A DNA stretch of 64,000 nucleotides, from assembly GCF_001280125.1 (NCBI RefSeq), contig NZ_LGEG01000068.1:31366-95365 (forward strand), given 5' to 3'. This stretch comes from Streptomyces sp. NRRL F-6492. GTDB lineage: Bacteria > Actinomycetota > Actinomycetes > Streptomycetales > Streptomycetaceae. Shown here one piece after another: positions 33,181 through 40,773 of the stretch. Both the position numbers and the translations under genes were made by a program. Numbering within the stretch: the stretch's first letter is position 1; each line of letters starts with the position of its first letter. The notes under the pieces were generated by a model, which was not told the origin of the DNA, did not search any database, and saw nothing but the letters and a program-made list of their open reading frames with translations.

Positions 33181-34352
33181 CCGGGACCTGGGACGAAGGC
33201 GGCGGCACGGGCCTGCTCGACGCCGTACGGCAGCGGCTCGCGGCGAGCGGGGCCGAGCCCACCCCGGCCCGGGTCGCGGCGGCGCTGCGGGCCCAGGGGC
33301 GGCTGCTCGGCGACGCGGAAGTGCTCGGAGCGGCCGAGGAGCTGCGCTGCGAACTGATCGGCACCGGCCCCCTCGAACCGCTGCTCGCCGACCCGGCGGT
33401 CACCGACGTCCTGGTCTCCGCCCCCGACCGGGTGTGGGTGGACCGGGGCACCGGGCTCGAACGGGCCCCGGTCTCCTTCCCCGACGCCGCCGCCGTCCGC
33501 AGGCTCGCGCAACGGCTCGCGGCCGTCGCCGGACGCAGGCTCGACGACGCCCGCCCCTGGGTGGACGCCCGGCTCCCCGACGGCACCCGCATGCACGCGG
33601 TGCTGCCGCCGGTGGCGGTCGGCTCGACCTGCCTCTCGCTGCGGGTGGTGCGCCCGCGGGCCTTCTCCCTGGAGGAGCTGGCCGCGGCGGGCACGGTGCC
33701 GCCCGGCGGGGCCCCCGTCCTGCGGGCCCTGATCGACGCCCGGGTCTCCTACCTCGTCAGCGGCGGCACGGGCACGGGGAAGACGACGCTCCTCGCCTCC
33801 CTGCTCGGTCTGGTGGGGGAGCGGGAGCGGATCGTGCTCGCGGAGGACTCGGCGGAGCTGCGGCCCGACCACCCGCACGTGGTGCGCCTGGAGGCACGGC
33901 CCGCCAACCAGGAGGGCGCCGGGCTCGTCACCCTGCGGGACCTGGTCCGGCAGGCGCTGCGGATGCGGCCCGACCGGCTGGTGGTCGGCGAAGTGCGGGG
34001 CGGGGAGGCCGTGGACCTTCTCGCGGCTCTGAACACGGGCCACGAAGGGGGCTGCGGAACGGTCCACGCCAACACGGCGGCGGACGTGCCGGCGCGGCTC
34101 GAAGCGCTGGGGACGGCGGCCGGGCTCGACCGGGCCGCCCTGCACAGCCAGTTGGGCGCCGGGCTCTCGGCCGTGCTCCACCTCGTGCGGGACCGGGACG
34201 GGCGGCGGCGGATCGCCGAGATCCACGTCTTGGAGCGCGACCGGGAGGGGCTGGTCCGGACGGTTCCCGCGCTGCGGTGGGGCGCGTCCGGGTTCGAACG
34301 GGAGCGGGGCTGGGAGCGGCTGGAAACGCTGATCGGAGGGGGAGCGTGGTGA
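33177..34352 (+). CDS. tadA: TadA/CpaF secretion ATPase
   Basis: 391 residues. Walker A is SGGTGTGKTTLLAS, the Asp box LAEDSAEL, Walker B VVGEVRGGEAVDLLAAL, and the His box GHEGGCGTVHAN; all are canonical for the type II/IV secretion ATPase family. It powers assembly of Flp-type pili. ATGA and GTGA overlaps join it to ssd and tadB. Confidence 0.95.
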   Translation: MTGTWDEGGGTGLLDAVRQRLAASGAEPTPARVAAALRAQGRLLGDAEVLGAAEELRCELIGTGPLEPLLADPAVTDVLVSAPDRVWVDRGTGLERAPVSFPDAAAVRRLAQRLAAVAGRRLDDARPWVDARLPDGTRMHAVLPPVAVGSTCLSLRVVRPRAFSLEELAAAGTVPPGGAPVLRALIDARVSYLVSGGTGTGKTTLLASLLGLVGERERIVLAEDSAELRPDHPHVVRLEARPANQEGAGLVTLRDLVRQALRMRPDRLVVGEVRGGEAVDLLAALNTGHEGGCGTVHANTAADVPARLEALGTAAGLDRAALHSQLGAGLSAVLHLVRDRDGRRRIAEIHVLERDREGLVRTVPALRWGASGFERERGWERLETLIGGGAW

Positions 34353-35227
34353 CGGCGGAGCCGGAGGCGGTACGGGGCGCGGCGCAGGGCGCGGCCGTGC
34401 TCTGCGCGGGGCTCGCCCTGTGGTGGGCGGTCGAGCGGCGGCGCGGGACCGGCCGGGCGCGGACGGTGCTCGCGGGCGGCTTGCCCGAAGGACCCGGCGG
34501 CGGGGCGCGGACGAGGGCGGTCACGCACTGGTGGGCCCTGCTGCGGGGACGGCGCGCGTGGCTGTGCCTGCCGTTGGCCGGGGTCCTCGCGCTGCTCGGG
34601 GAGTCGCCGCTGCCGCTGGTGGCGGGGGCGCTCGCGGTGCCCCTGGTCGGGCGGCGGCTGCGGGCCGCCGGGCGGCGGAGGGAACGGGAGGCTCGGGCCG
34701 AGCGGGTCGTGGCGCTGTGCGGGACGGTCGTCGGGGAGCTGCGGGCCGGCCGGCAGCCCGCGCAGGCGCTGTCCTTCGCGGCCCGGGAGACCGGCGCCCT
34801 GGGCGACGGGGAGACGCGGGTGCTCGCGGCGGCCCGGTTCGGCGGGGACGTGCCGGAGGCCCTGCGGAGGGCGTCCCGGCAGGACGGCGCCGACGGCCTC
34901 GCGGGGATGGCGGCCTGCTGGCAGGTGGCCGTCGACGGGGGCGCGGGCCTGGCCGCCGGGCTGGACCGGCTGGAGGCCTCTCTGCGGGGCCACCACGAGC
35001 AGCGGGAGCGGCTGCGGGCCGAACTGGCCGGTGCGTGGGCCACGGTGACCGTCCTCGCCCTGCTCCCGGCGGCGGGACTCGCCCTCGGCACCGCGCTCGG
35101 CGCCGACCCGCTGCGGGTGCTGTTCCACACCCCGGCCGGCCTGGGCTGCCTGGCCGTCGGCGGGGCCCTGGAGGCGGCCGGACTGTGGTGGGCCGCGCGG
35201 ATCGTACGAGGAGGGGAGCGGGCGTGA
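34349..35227 (+). CDS. tadB: TadB-like pilus membrane protein
   Basis: 292 residues from GTG 34349, overlapping the tadA stop; GTG 34346 is equally possible. Helices near the N-terminus (about 10-26 and 60-100) and at the C-terminus flank a cytoplasmic T2SF/GspF domain (VVALCGTVVGELRAGRQPAQAL...GAGLAAGLDRLEASLRGHHEQRERL). It forms the inner-membrane platform together with TadC. Confidence 0.88.
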   Translation: MTAEPEAVRGAAQGAAVLCAGLALWWAVERRRGTGRARTVLAGGLPEGPGGGARTRAVTHWWALLRGRRAWLCLPLAGVLALLGESPLPLVAGALAVPLVGRRLRAAGRRREREARAERVVALCGTVVGELRAGRQPAQALSFAARETGALGDGETRVLAAARFGGDVPEALRRASRQDGADGLAGMAACWQVAVDGGAGLAAGLDRLEASLRGHHEQRERLRAELAGAWATVTVLALLPAAGLALGTALGADPLRVLFHTPAGLGCLAVGGALEAAGLWWAARIVRGGERA

Positions 35228-36003
35228 TGCCACTGGACGCGCTTCAGGCGGCGGCACTTCTGACGGCGGCGGTGTGCCTGTGCGCGCAAGGCGTCCGCGA
35301 GGTGCTGCGCGAGCTGGGAGCGCGCCGTTCGCGGAGACGGGCGCGGAACCTGCTCGGGACACCGGCCCCGCCGCCCCGGAGGGCCCGGGCGGGACTGCCG
35401 CCGTGGGTGGGGCTCTGGGCGGCGCCGGTCCTGGCGGTCGGCCTCGGCTGGGCGCTCTTCGGCGGGATCGCCGGCCTCGGCGCGGGAGCGCTGGTGGCCT
35501 GCGGGCTGCGGGGACGGCTCCGCGGGCGCCGGGCGCCGTCCGATCCGGACGGCGACGAGGAGGAGGCGGTACGGCACCTGCCGCTCGCGGCGGACCTGCT
35601 GGCGGCCTGCGTCGCCTCGGGGGCCGGGCCCGGGGAGGCGGTGGAGGCGGTGGGCCGGTCGCTGGGCGGTCCGCTCGGGGAGCGGCTGGCCCGGACGGCG
35701 GCCGAACTGCGCCTCGGCGGCGAACCGGCCGAGGTGTGGCGGAGGTTCGGCGCGATACCGGGCGCCATGGGGCTCGCCCGCTGCCTGGAGCGGGCCGGTT
35801 CCTCGGGGGCGCCCTCGGCGGAGGCCGTGGCCCGGCACGCGACGGCCCTGCGGGCGGCCCGCGCCCGCACGGCGGCGGCCGGGGCGCGCCGGGCCCAGGT
35901 CCTGATCAGCGCACCCGTGGGGCTCTGCTTCCTGCCGGCCTTCCTGGCCGTGGGGGTGGCCCCGGTGGTGATCGGCCTCGCGACGGGCCTGCTGAACGGA
36001 TGA
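35227..36003 (+). CDS. tadC: TadC-like pilus membrane protein
   Basis: 258 residues from ATG 35227, which shares one base with the tadB stop; a GTG immediately upstream (35224) is another option. N-terminal membrane helices, a GspF domain (LPLAADLLAACVASGAGPGEAVEAVGRSL) and a final helix (FLPAFLAVGVAPVVIGLATG) are visible. It partners TadB. The stop overlaps an ATG at 36000 that opens a frame through a tandem repeat. Confidence 0.88.
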   Translation: MPLDALQAAALLTAAVCLCAQGVREVLRELGARRSRRRARNLLGTPAPPPRRARAGLPPWVGLWAAPVLAVGLGWALFGGIAGLGAGALVACGLRGRLRGRRAPSDPDGDEEEAVRHLPLAADLLAACVASGAGPGEAVEAVGRSLGGPLGERLARTAAELRLGGEPAEVWRRFGAIPGAMGLARCLERAGSSGAPSAEAVARHATALRAARARTAAAGARRAQVLISAPVGLCFLPAFLAVGVAPVVIGLATGLLNG

Positions 36004-36020
36004 CGACGACGAAGGGATAC

Positions 36021-36130
36021 GGCGCGACGAAGAGACGCGGTCCGACGAAGAGATACGGCGCGACGAAGAGACGCGGTCCGACGAAGAGATACGGCGCGAC
36101 GAAGAGACGCGGCGCGACCAAGAGACGCGG
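36021..36130 (+). repeat. 36-bp tandem repeat between tadC and the DUF4244 gene
   Basis: Units GGCGCGACGAAGAGACGCGG + TCCGACGAAGAGATAC at 36021-36056 and 36057-36092, then a partial third. Translated from ATG 36000 it would read GATKRRGPTKRY repeats in frame with the next gene, but it uses AGA repeatedly, a very rare Streptomyces codon. Confidence 0.8.
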
Positions 36131-36158
36131 CATGACGAAACACGACGAGGAGAACGAC

Positions 36159-36392
36159 ATGGCGGTTACGGCGGCAGTGATGACGGCAGCGGTCAAGGAG
36201 CGGGTCGGCGGATGGTGGCGGGCGCGGCGGGAGGCCGCGCGGCGCGACACGGGCATGAGCACGGCCGAGTACGCGGTGGGGACGATCGCGGCGGCGGCGT
36301 TCGCCGCGGTGCTCTACAAGGTCGTGACCAGCGGAGCGGTCTCGGGAGCGCTGGAGTCGATGATCGGGAAGGCGCTCGATGCGTCGTTCTGA
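36159..36392 (+). CDS. DUF4244 protein, Flp-pilin-like
   Basis: 77 residues from ATG 36159, six bases after an excellent GAGGAG ribosome-binding site; in-frame starts at 36000 and 36132 would add the repeat-encoded basic leader. The MSTAEYAVGTIAAAAFAAVLYKV segment (about 31-55) has the conserved glutamate and hydrophobic helix of Flp prepilins, although no prepilin peptidase gene is present here. It probably forms the pilus fibre of this operon. Overlaps the TadE gene by 14 bases. Confidence 0.85.
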   Translation: MAVTAAVMTAAVKERVGGWWRARREAARRDTGMSTAEYAVGTIAAAAFAAVLYKVVTSGAVSGALESMIGKALDASF

Positions 36393-36831
36393 CCGGGGCT
36401 TCGCGACCGTGGAGGCGGCGATGGTCCTCCCCGTCCTGGCGCTGTTCACGGTGACCCTGCTCTGGGCGCTGGCCGCGGCCGCCGCGCAGATCCGGTGTGT
36501 GGACGCGGCACGGGCGGGGGCGCGGGCGGCGGCCCGTTCGGAGCCGGTGGCCGCCGCGGAGGCGGCCGCGAGGACCGCGGCTCCCGAGGGCGCCCGGGTG
36601 TCGGTGTCGCGCTCGGGGGAGCTGTGGCGGGTGACGGTGGAGGCGGCGGCTCCCGGCCCCCGGGGCCTGCGCCTCACCCTGCGGGCGGACGCGGCGGCCC
36701 TCGCGGAGGAGACCGGGTTCCTCGGGGAGGGGGCGGCGACCGGAGCCTCGGATCCCGGGCCCTCGGTTTCTGGCCCCTCGGATCCCGGGCCCTCGGATCT
36801 CGGGGTCTCCGGGCCCGGGAGTTCGCCGTGA
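36379..36831 (+). CDS. TadE-like pseudopilin
   Basis: 150 residues. It begins RRSDRGFATVEAAMVLPVLALFTV, the TadE motif with a conserved glutamate at the start of a hydrophobic helix. The rest is an extracellular alanine-rich domain, and the last 30 residues are a repetitive SDPGPS/SGP tail encoded by near-duplicated DNA. Equivalent to mycobacterial Rv3655c by position and motif. Confidence 0.87.
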   Translation: MRRSDRGFATVEAAMVLPVLALFTVTLLWALAAAAAQIRCVDAARAGARAAARSEPVAAAEAAARTAAPEGARVSVSRSGELWRVTVEAAAPGPRGLRLTLRADAAALAEETGFLGEGAATGASDPGPSVSGPSDPGPSDLGVSGPGSSP

Positions 36832-37280
36832 GGGCCGGTCGTCGTCGGTCCGGGCGCCGGGGGGATCGGGGTGCGGCGACCGTGTGGACGGCGTTCGCGG
36901 CCTGTGCGCTGTGCGTGGTGTTCGGGGCGGTGCTCGCGCTGGGCCAGGCGGTGGCGGCCCGGCACCGGGCCGGCGGGGCCGCCGACCTGGCCGTCCTCGC
37001 CGCCGCCGACCGGGCCCTGTGGGGCGAGGCCGAGGCGTGCGCCGCGGCCTCCCGGGTGGCCGGCGCGCAGGACGCCGAGCTGGTGCGGTGCGCGGTGCGG
37101 GGCGAGCTCGCCGAGGTGACCGCACGGGTGGTGCGCGGCCCGTACCGGCCGGAGGTCAGGTCACGGGCGGGGCCTCCGGAACCCCCGCGGGGTCCACAGG
37201 GTCCGTGGGGCCTTCAGGATCTGCCTCCCGGTCCTCCCCGTCCTCCCGGTCCTCCGGGGCCTCGCGGAGGAGTTCCGTGA
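36828..37280 (+). CDS. TadF/Rv3654c-like pseudopilin
   Basis: 150 residues from GTG 36828, overlapping the TadE stop (GTGA). RGAATVWTAFAACALCVVFGAVLALGQ is the membrane segment; AAARHRAGGAADLAVLAAA-type sequence and two cysteines (EACAAA, VRCAVR) follow, as in helicase/secretion neighbourhood TadE-like proteins. The final 40 residues are proline/glycine-rich and lie antisense to the 3' end of the helicase gene, overlapping by 125 bases. Confidence 0.82.
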   Translation: MRAGRRRSGRRGDRGAATVWTAFAACALCVVFGAVLALGQAVAARHRAGGAADLAVLAAADRALWGEAEACAAASRVAGAQDAELVRCAVRGELAEVTARVVRGPYRPEVRSRAGPPEPPRGPQGPWGLQDLPPGPPRPPGPPGPRGGVP

Positions 37281-39699
37281 GGAGGCGGACCGCGCCGCGC
37301 TTGTGGAGGGGGTCGTTGCCGTTGCCGCACTTCGGGGACTGGACGCAGGAGGGGCAGCCCGCCTCGCACTCGCAGGAGGCGATGGCCTCCCGGGTGGCCG
37401 TCAGCCAGGCGCGGGCCGTGTGGAAGGCCCGTTCGGCGAAGCCCGCGCCGCCCGGGTGCCCGTCGTACACGAAGACGGTGGGCAGCAGGGTGTCGGGGTG
37501 GAGCGGTACGGAGACGCCGCCGATGTCCCAGCGGTCGCAGGTGGCGAAGAGCGGCAGCATGCCGATGGAGGCGTGCTCGGCGGCGTGCAGGGCGCCGCCG
37601 AGGATCTCCGGGCCGATCCGGGCCGCGTCGAGCTGGTCCTCGGTGACCGTCCACCACACGGCACGGGTGCGCAGGGTGCGGGGCGGCAGGTCGAGCTTGG
37701 TCTCGCCGAGCACCTCGCCCGTGACGAGGCGGCGGCGGAGGAAGGAGACGACCTGGTGGGTGACCTCGACGGAGCCGTAGCAGAGGCGGCCGGCCCCCCA
37801 GGGGATCTCGGTGTCGGTGTCGAGGACGGCGATGGAGGTGGTGTCGCGGGCGGTGGTGGAGTACGGCGGGACGGCCTCCTCCACGAGGGCGACGGAGTCC
37901 TTGAGGTCGAGCTCCCGCACCAGGTAGGTGCGGCCCTGGTGGAGGTGGACGGCGCCCTCGTGGACGGAGGCGTGGGAGGCCGCCTCGTCGACCGTGCCGA
38001 GGAGGCGGCCGGTGCCGGCCTCCACGATCCGCACGGGGCTGCCGCCGCCGCCCCGGATGTCGGTGAGGTCGGCCGCCCGCTCGCGCCGGGTCCAGTACCA
38101 GCCGGTGGAGCGGCGGCGCAGCAGGCCGGCCGTCTCCAGCTGGGGGAGCAGGCCGGGGACGGCCGGGCCGAAGAGGGCCAGGTCGGGTTCGGTCAGCGGC
38201 AGCTCCGCTGCCGCGGCGCACAGATGGGGGGCGAGGACGTAGGGGTTGTCGGGGTCCAGGACGGTCGACTCGACCGGTTGTTCGAAGATCGCCTCCGGGT
38301 GGTGGACCAGGAAGGTGTCCAGCGGGTCGTCCCGGGCGACCATGATCGCGAGGGCGCCCTCGCCCGAGCGGCCGGCGCGGCCCGCCTGCTGCCACAGGGA
38401 GGCCCTGGTCCCCGGGTAGCCGGCGATCAGGACGGCGTCCAGGCCGGAGACGTCCACGCCCAGCTCCAGGGCGGTCGTGGCGGCCAGGCCCAGGAGCTCA
38501 CCGGAGTGCAGGGACCGTTCCAGGGCGCGGCGCTCCTCGGGCAGGTAGCCGCCCCGGTAGGCGGCGACGCGGCGGGCCAGCGCGCGGTCGGTCTCGGCGA
38601 GCCGCTCCTGGGCGATCACCGCGATCAGCTCGGCACCGCGCCGGGACCGCACGAAGGCGACCGAGCGGGCGCCCTGCCGGGTCAGGTCGGTCAGCAGGTC
38701 CGCGGTCTCGGCGGTGGCCGTGCGGCGCACGGGCGCGCCGCGCTCGCCGCTCAGCTCGGTCAGCGGCGGCTCCCACAGGGCGAAGACCAGCTCGCCGCGC
38801 GGGGAGGCGTCGTCGGAGACCTCGGTGACCGGCAGGCCGGTGAGGCGGCCGGCGGCCCGGGCGGGATCGGCGGAGGTGGCCGAGGCGAGGAGGAAGACCG
38901 GCTCGGAGCCGTACCGGGCGCAGATCCGGCGCAGACGGCGCAGCACCTGGGCGACGTGGGAGCCGAAGACGCCCCGGTAGGTGTGGCACTCGTCGATCAC
39001 GACGTAGCGCAGGGCGCGCAGGAAGGAGGACCACCGGGGGTGGGACGGGAGCAGGCCCCGGTGCAGCATGTCGGGGTTGGTCAGCACGTAGTTCGCGTAC
39101 TGGCGGACCCACTCGCGCTCCTCGACCGGCGTGTCGCCGTCGTAGAGGGCGGGGCGGATCCGGTTGCCGAGCGGGGCGGCCAGTTCCCGCACGGCGCGCC
39201 GCTGGTCGGCGGCGAGGGCCTTGGTGGGGGCGAGGTAGAGGGCGGTGGCCCCGCGTCCGTTCGGGGCCTCGGAGCCGTCCAGGAGGGTGGTGAGGACCGG
39301 GGCGAGGTAGGCGAGCGACTTGCCCGAGGCGGTGCCGGTGGCGATCACCACGGACTCGCCGTCGAGGGCGTGCTCGGCGGCCTGTGCCTGGTGGGCCCAC
39401 GGATGCTCGATCCCGGCCTCCCGGACGGCCGCGATCACCTCCGGACGGATGCGGTGCGGCCAGACCGCATGACGACCCGCCCGGGCGGGCATGTGCTCCG
39501 TATGAGTGATGCGCGCGGCTCGGCTCTCGCCCGAGGAGAGCCGGTCGAGGAGCATGCCGGGAGAAGGGCGGCTGCCCTTGTCCCCGGCGGGACGACTGGG
39601 GCGGTGATTCTTGGCCATCGGCATCGAGTGTGTCACTGCCATGACGGACAATGCTTCCAAGGCGTCGTGCATGGCTGTCGGTAAGTGATTGAATGCCAT
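37156..39699 (-). CDS. DEAD/DEAH helicase of the MrfA/Hrq1 type
   Basis: 847 residues. Walker A ATGTASGKSLAYL, motif II VIDECHTY, and QQAGRAGRSGEG (motif VI) define a superfamily 2 helicase. The C-terminal DUF1998 domain has the four-cysteine CECEAGCPSCVQSPKCGNGN cluster of MrfA, which unwinds DNA and repairs mitomycin-type damage in Bacillus; Hrq1 is the fungal relative. A repair role is likely. It is divergent from bldG and its 3' end overlaps the TadF-like gene antisense. Confidence 0.93.
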   Translation of the reverse strand: MAFNHLPTAMHDALEALSVMAVTHSMPMAKNHRPSRPAGDKGSRPSPGMLLDRLSSGESRAARITHTEHMPARAGRHAVWPHRIRPEVIAAVREAGIEHPWAHQAQAAEHALDGESVVIATGTASGKSLAYLAPVLTTLLDGSEAPNGRGATALYLAPTKALAADQRRAVRELAAPLGNRIRPALYDGDTPVEEREWVRQYANYVLTNPDMLHRGLLPSHPRWSSFLRALRYVVIDECHTYRGVFGSHVAQVLRRLRRICARYGSEPVFLLASATSADPARAAGRLTGLPVTEVSDDASPRGELVFALWEPPLTELSGERGAPVRRTATAETADLLTDLTRQGARSVAFVRSRRGAELIAVIAQERLAETDRALARRVAAYRGGYLPEERRALERSLHSGELLGLAATTALELGVDVSGLDAVLIAGYPGTRASLWQQAGRAGRSGEGALAIMVARDDPLDTFLVHHPEAIFEQPVESTVLDPDNPYVLAPHLCAAAAELPLTEPDLALFGPAVPGLLPQLETAGLLRRRSTGWYWTRRERAADLTDIRGGGGSPVRIVEAGTGRLLGTVDEAASHASVHEGAVHLHQGRTYLVRELDLKDSVALVEEAVPPYSTTARDTTSIAVLDTDTEIPWGAGRLCYGSVEVTHQVVSFLRRRLVTGEVLGETKLDLPPRTLRTRAVWWTVTEDQLDAARIGPEILGGALHAAEHASIGMLPLFATCDRWDIGGVSVPLHPDTLLPTVFVYDGHPGGAGFAERAFHTARAWLTATREAIASCECEAGCPSCVQSPKCGNGNDPLHKRGAVRLLTELLREAPEDREDGEDREADPEGPTDPVDPAGVPEAPPVT

Positions 39700-39779
39700 C
39701 GCGGCTGGCGATCCGTTCCTCGGCCCCGTCCGGGAGCCCCGAGAGAACGATCGCCCGATAGCAAGGTGCTGGAGGATCC

Positions 39780-40133
39780 GTGGACCTGTCCCTGTCGACT
39801 CGCAATGTGACCGGCGCTGGTGGTGACCGTACGGTCGTCGAGGTCGGTGGCGAGATTGATGTGTATACCGCGCCCAAGCTGCGCGAGCAGTTGGTCGAGT
39901 TGGTGAACGACGGCAGCTACCACCTGGTCGTCGATATGGAGAGCGTGGACTTCCTCGACTCCACCGGCCTCGGTGTGCTCGTCGGCGGCCTGAAGCGCGT
40001 CCGTGCCCACGAGGGCTCGCTGCGCCTCGTCTGCAACCAGGAGCGCATTCTCAAGATTTTCCGGATCACGGGTCTCACCAAGGTGTTCCCGATCCACACC
40101 TCGGTCGACGAGGCCGTCAACGCCGTCGACTGA
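39780..40133 (+). CDS. bldG: BldG anti-sigma factor antagonist
   Basis: 117 residues from GTG 39780, with GGAGG five bases upstream. STAS domain; [13 protein letters not shown] contains the phosphorylated serine (Ser61 here, Ser57 in the 113-residue S. coelicolor protein). The shift is caused by about four extra residues near position 11 (TGAGG). BldG is needed for aerial growth and antibiotic production and is switched by partner kinases. It forms an operon with the anti-sigma gene 15 bases downstream. Confidence 0.97.
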   Translation: MDLSLSTRNVTGAGGDRTVVEVGGEIDVYTAPKLREQLVELVNDGSYHLVVDMESVDFLDSTGLGVLVGGLKRVRAHEGSLRLVCNQERILKIFRITGLTKVFPIHTSVDEAVNAVD

Positions 40134-40148
40134 GCCCAGGGGGTTCGC

Positions 40149-40607
40149 ATGGCCACCGTTGAACTCCGCTTCAGCGCCCAGCCCGAGCACGTCCGGACGG
40201 CCCGCCTGGTGGCGGCCGCGGTGGCGCGCCGGGCGGGGGTCGACGACGCGGTCCTCGACGAGGTGCGCCTCGCCGTCGGCGAGGCGTGTTCCCGTGCCGT
40301 CGGGCTGCACCGCAGCAACGACGTCACGACCCCCATCCGGGTCGTCCTGACCGAGGAGGAGAAGTCGTTCTCCATCGAGGTCGGTGACGAGGTGCCGGGC
40401 GCGGGGGTGGCGGCGGCCGATGCCGTCGGTGTCCCCGGCGCGCGGGCCGAGGCCCCGGCCGAGGACTTCGACGACGCCGACGGCGAGGACGAGATGGGCC
40501 TCGCGGTGATCCGCGGGCTCGTCGACGACGTCGAGGTGAGCGCCGGCTTGGACGGCGGCACCCTCCGCATGACCTGGCCGGTGAGCTCGGCGGACATCCT
40601 GTCCTGA
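40149..40607 (+). CDS. Anti-sigma factor, HATPase_c (BldG partner)
   Basis: 152 residues, equivalent by position to SCO3548. The GHKL fold is recognisable (DEVRLAVGEACSRAVGLH, then DEMGLAVIRGLVDDVEV). In RsbW-type kinases the first helix reads E-A-x-x-N; here the asparagine that binds magnesium is replaced (EACSRA), and an acidic insertion (EDFDDADGEDE) lies before the lid. It may bind BldG and a sigma factor without being an efficient kinase. Followed by a 17-pair terminator. Confidence 0.88.
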   Translation: MATVELRFSAQPEHVRTARLVAAAVARRAGVDDAVLDEVRLAVGEACSRAVGLHRSNDVTTPIRVVLTEEEKSFSIEVGDEVPGAGVAAADAVGVPGARAEAPAEDFDDADGEDEMGLAVIRGLVDDVEVSAGLDGGTLRMTWPVSSADILS

Positions 40608-40643
40608 GACGCCCCCGGACTCGCGGGGCGCGTGGGCGACGCG

Positions 40644-40680
40644 ACGGGAAGAGGCCCTGCCCCGCAGGGCCTCTTCCCGT
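40644..40680 (+). terminator. Terminator of the bldG operon
   Basis: ACGGGAAGAGGCCCTGC, loop CCC, GCAGGGCCTCTTCCCGT, 17 perfect pairs. Confidence 0.9.
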
Positions 40681-40759
40681 TCCCCGGGGCGGCGGGGGCG
40701 GGGATTGGTGCATCCGCGCGGGTACCTTCCGGGTCCCCGTATGTGCCGGTTCGTCTCCC

Positions 40760-40765
40760 TATGAT
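40760..40765 (+). promoter_or_regulatory. -10 hexamer of hppA
   Basis: TATGAT eight bases before the ATG at 40774; no ribosome-binding site, so probably leaderless. Confidence 0.5.
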
Positions 40766-40773
40766 CCGTCTCC

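Noticed and set aside
36021..36130. Regular repeats as a possible CRISPR array
   Set aside because: Units are contiguous without unique spacers; it is a simple tandem repeat. No cas genes are present in the window.
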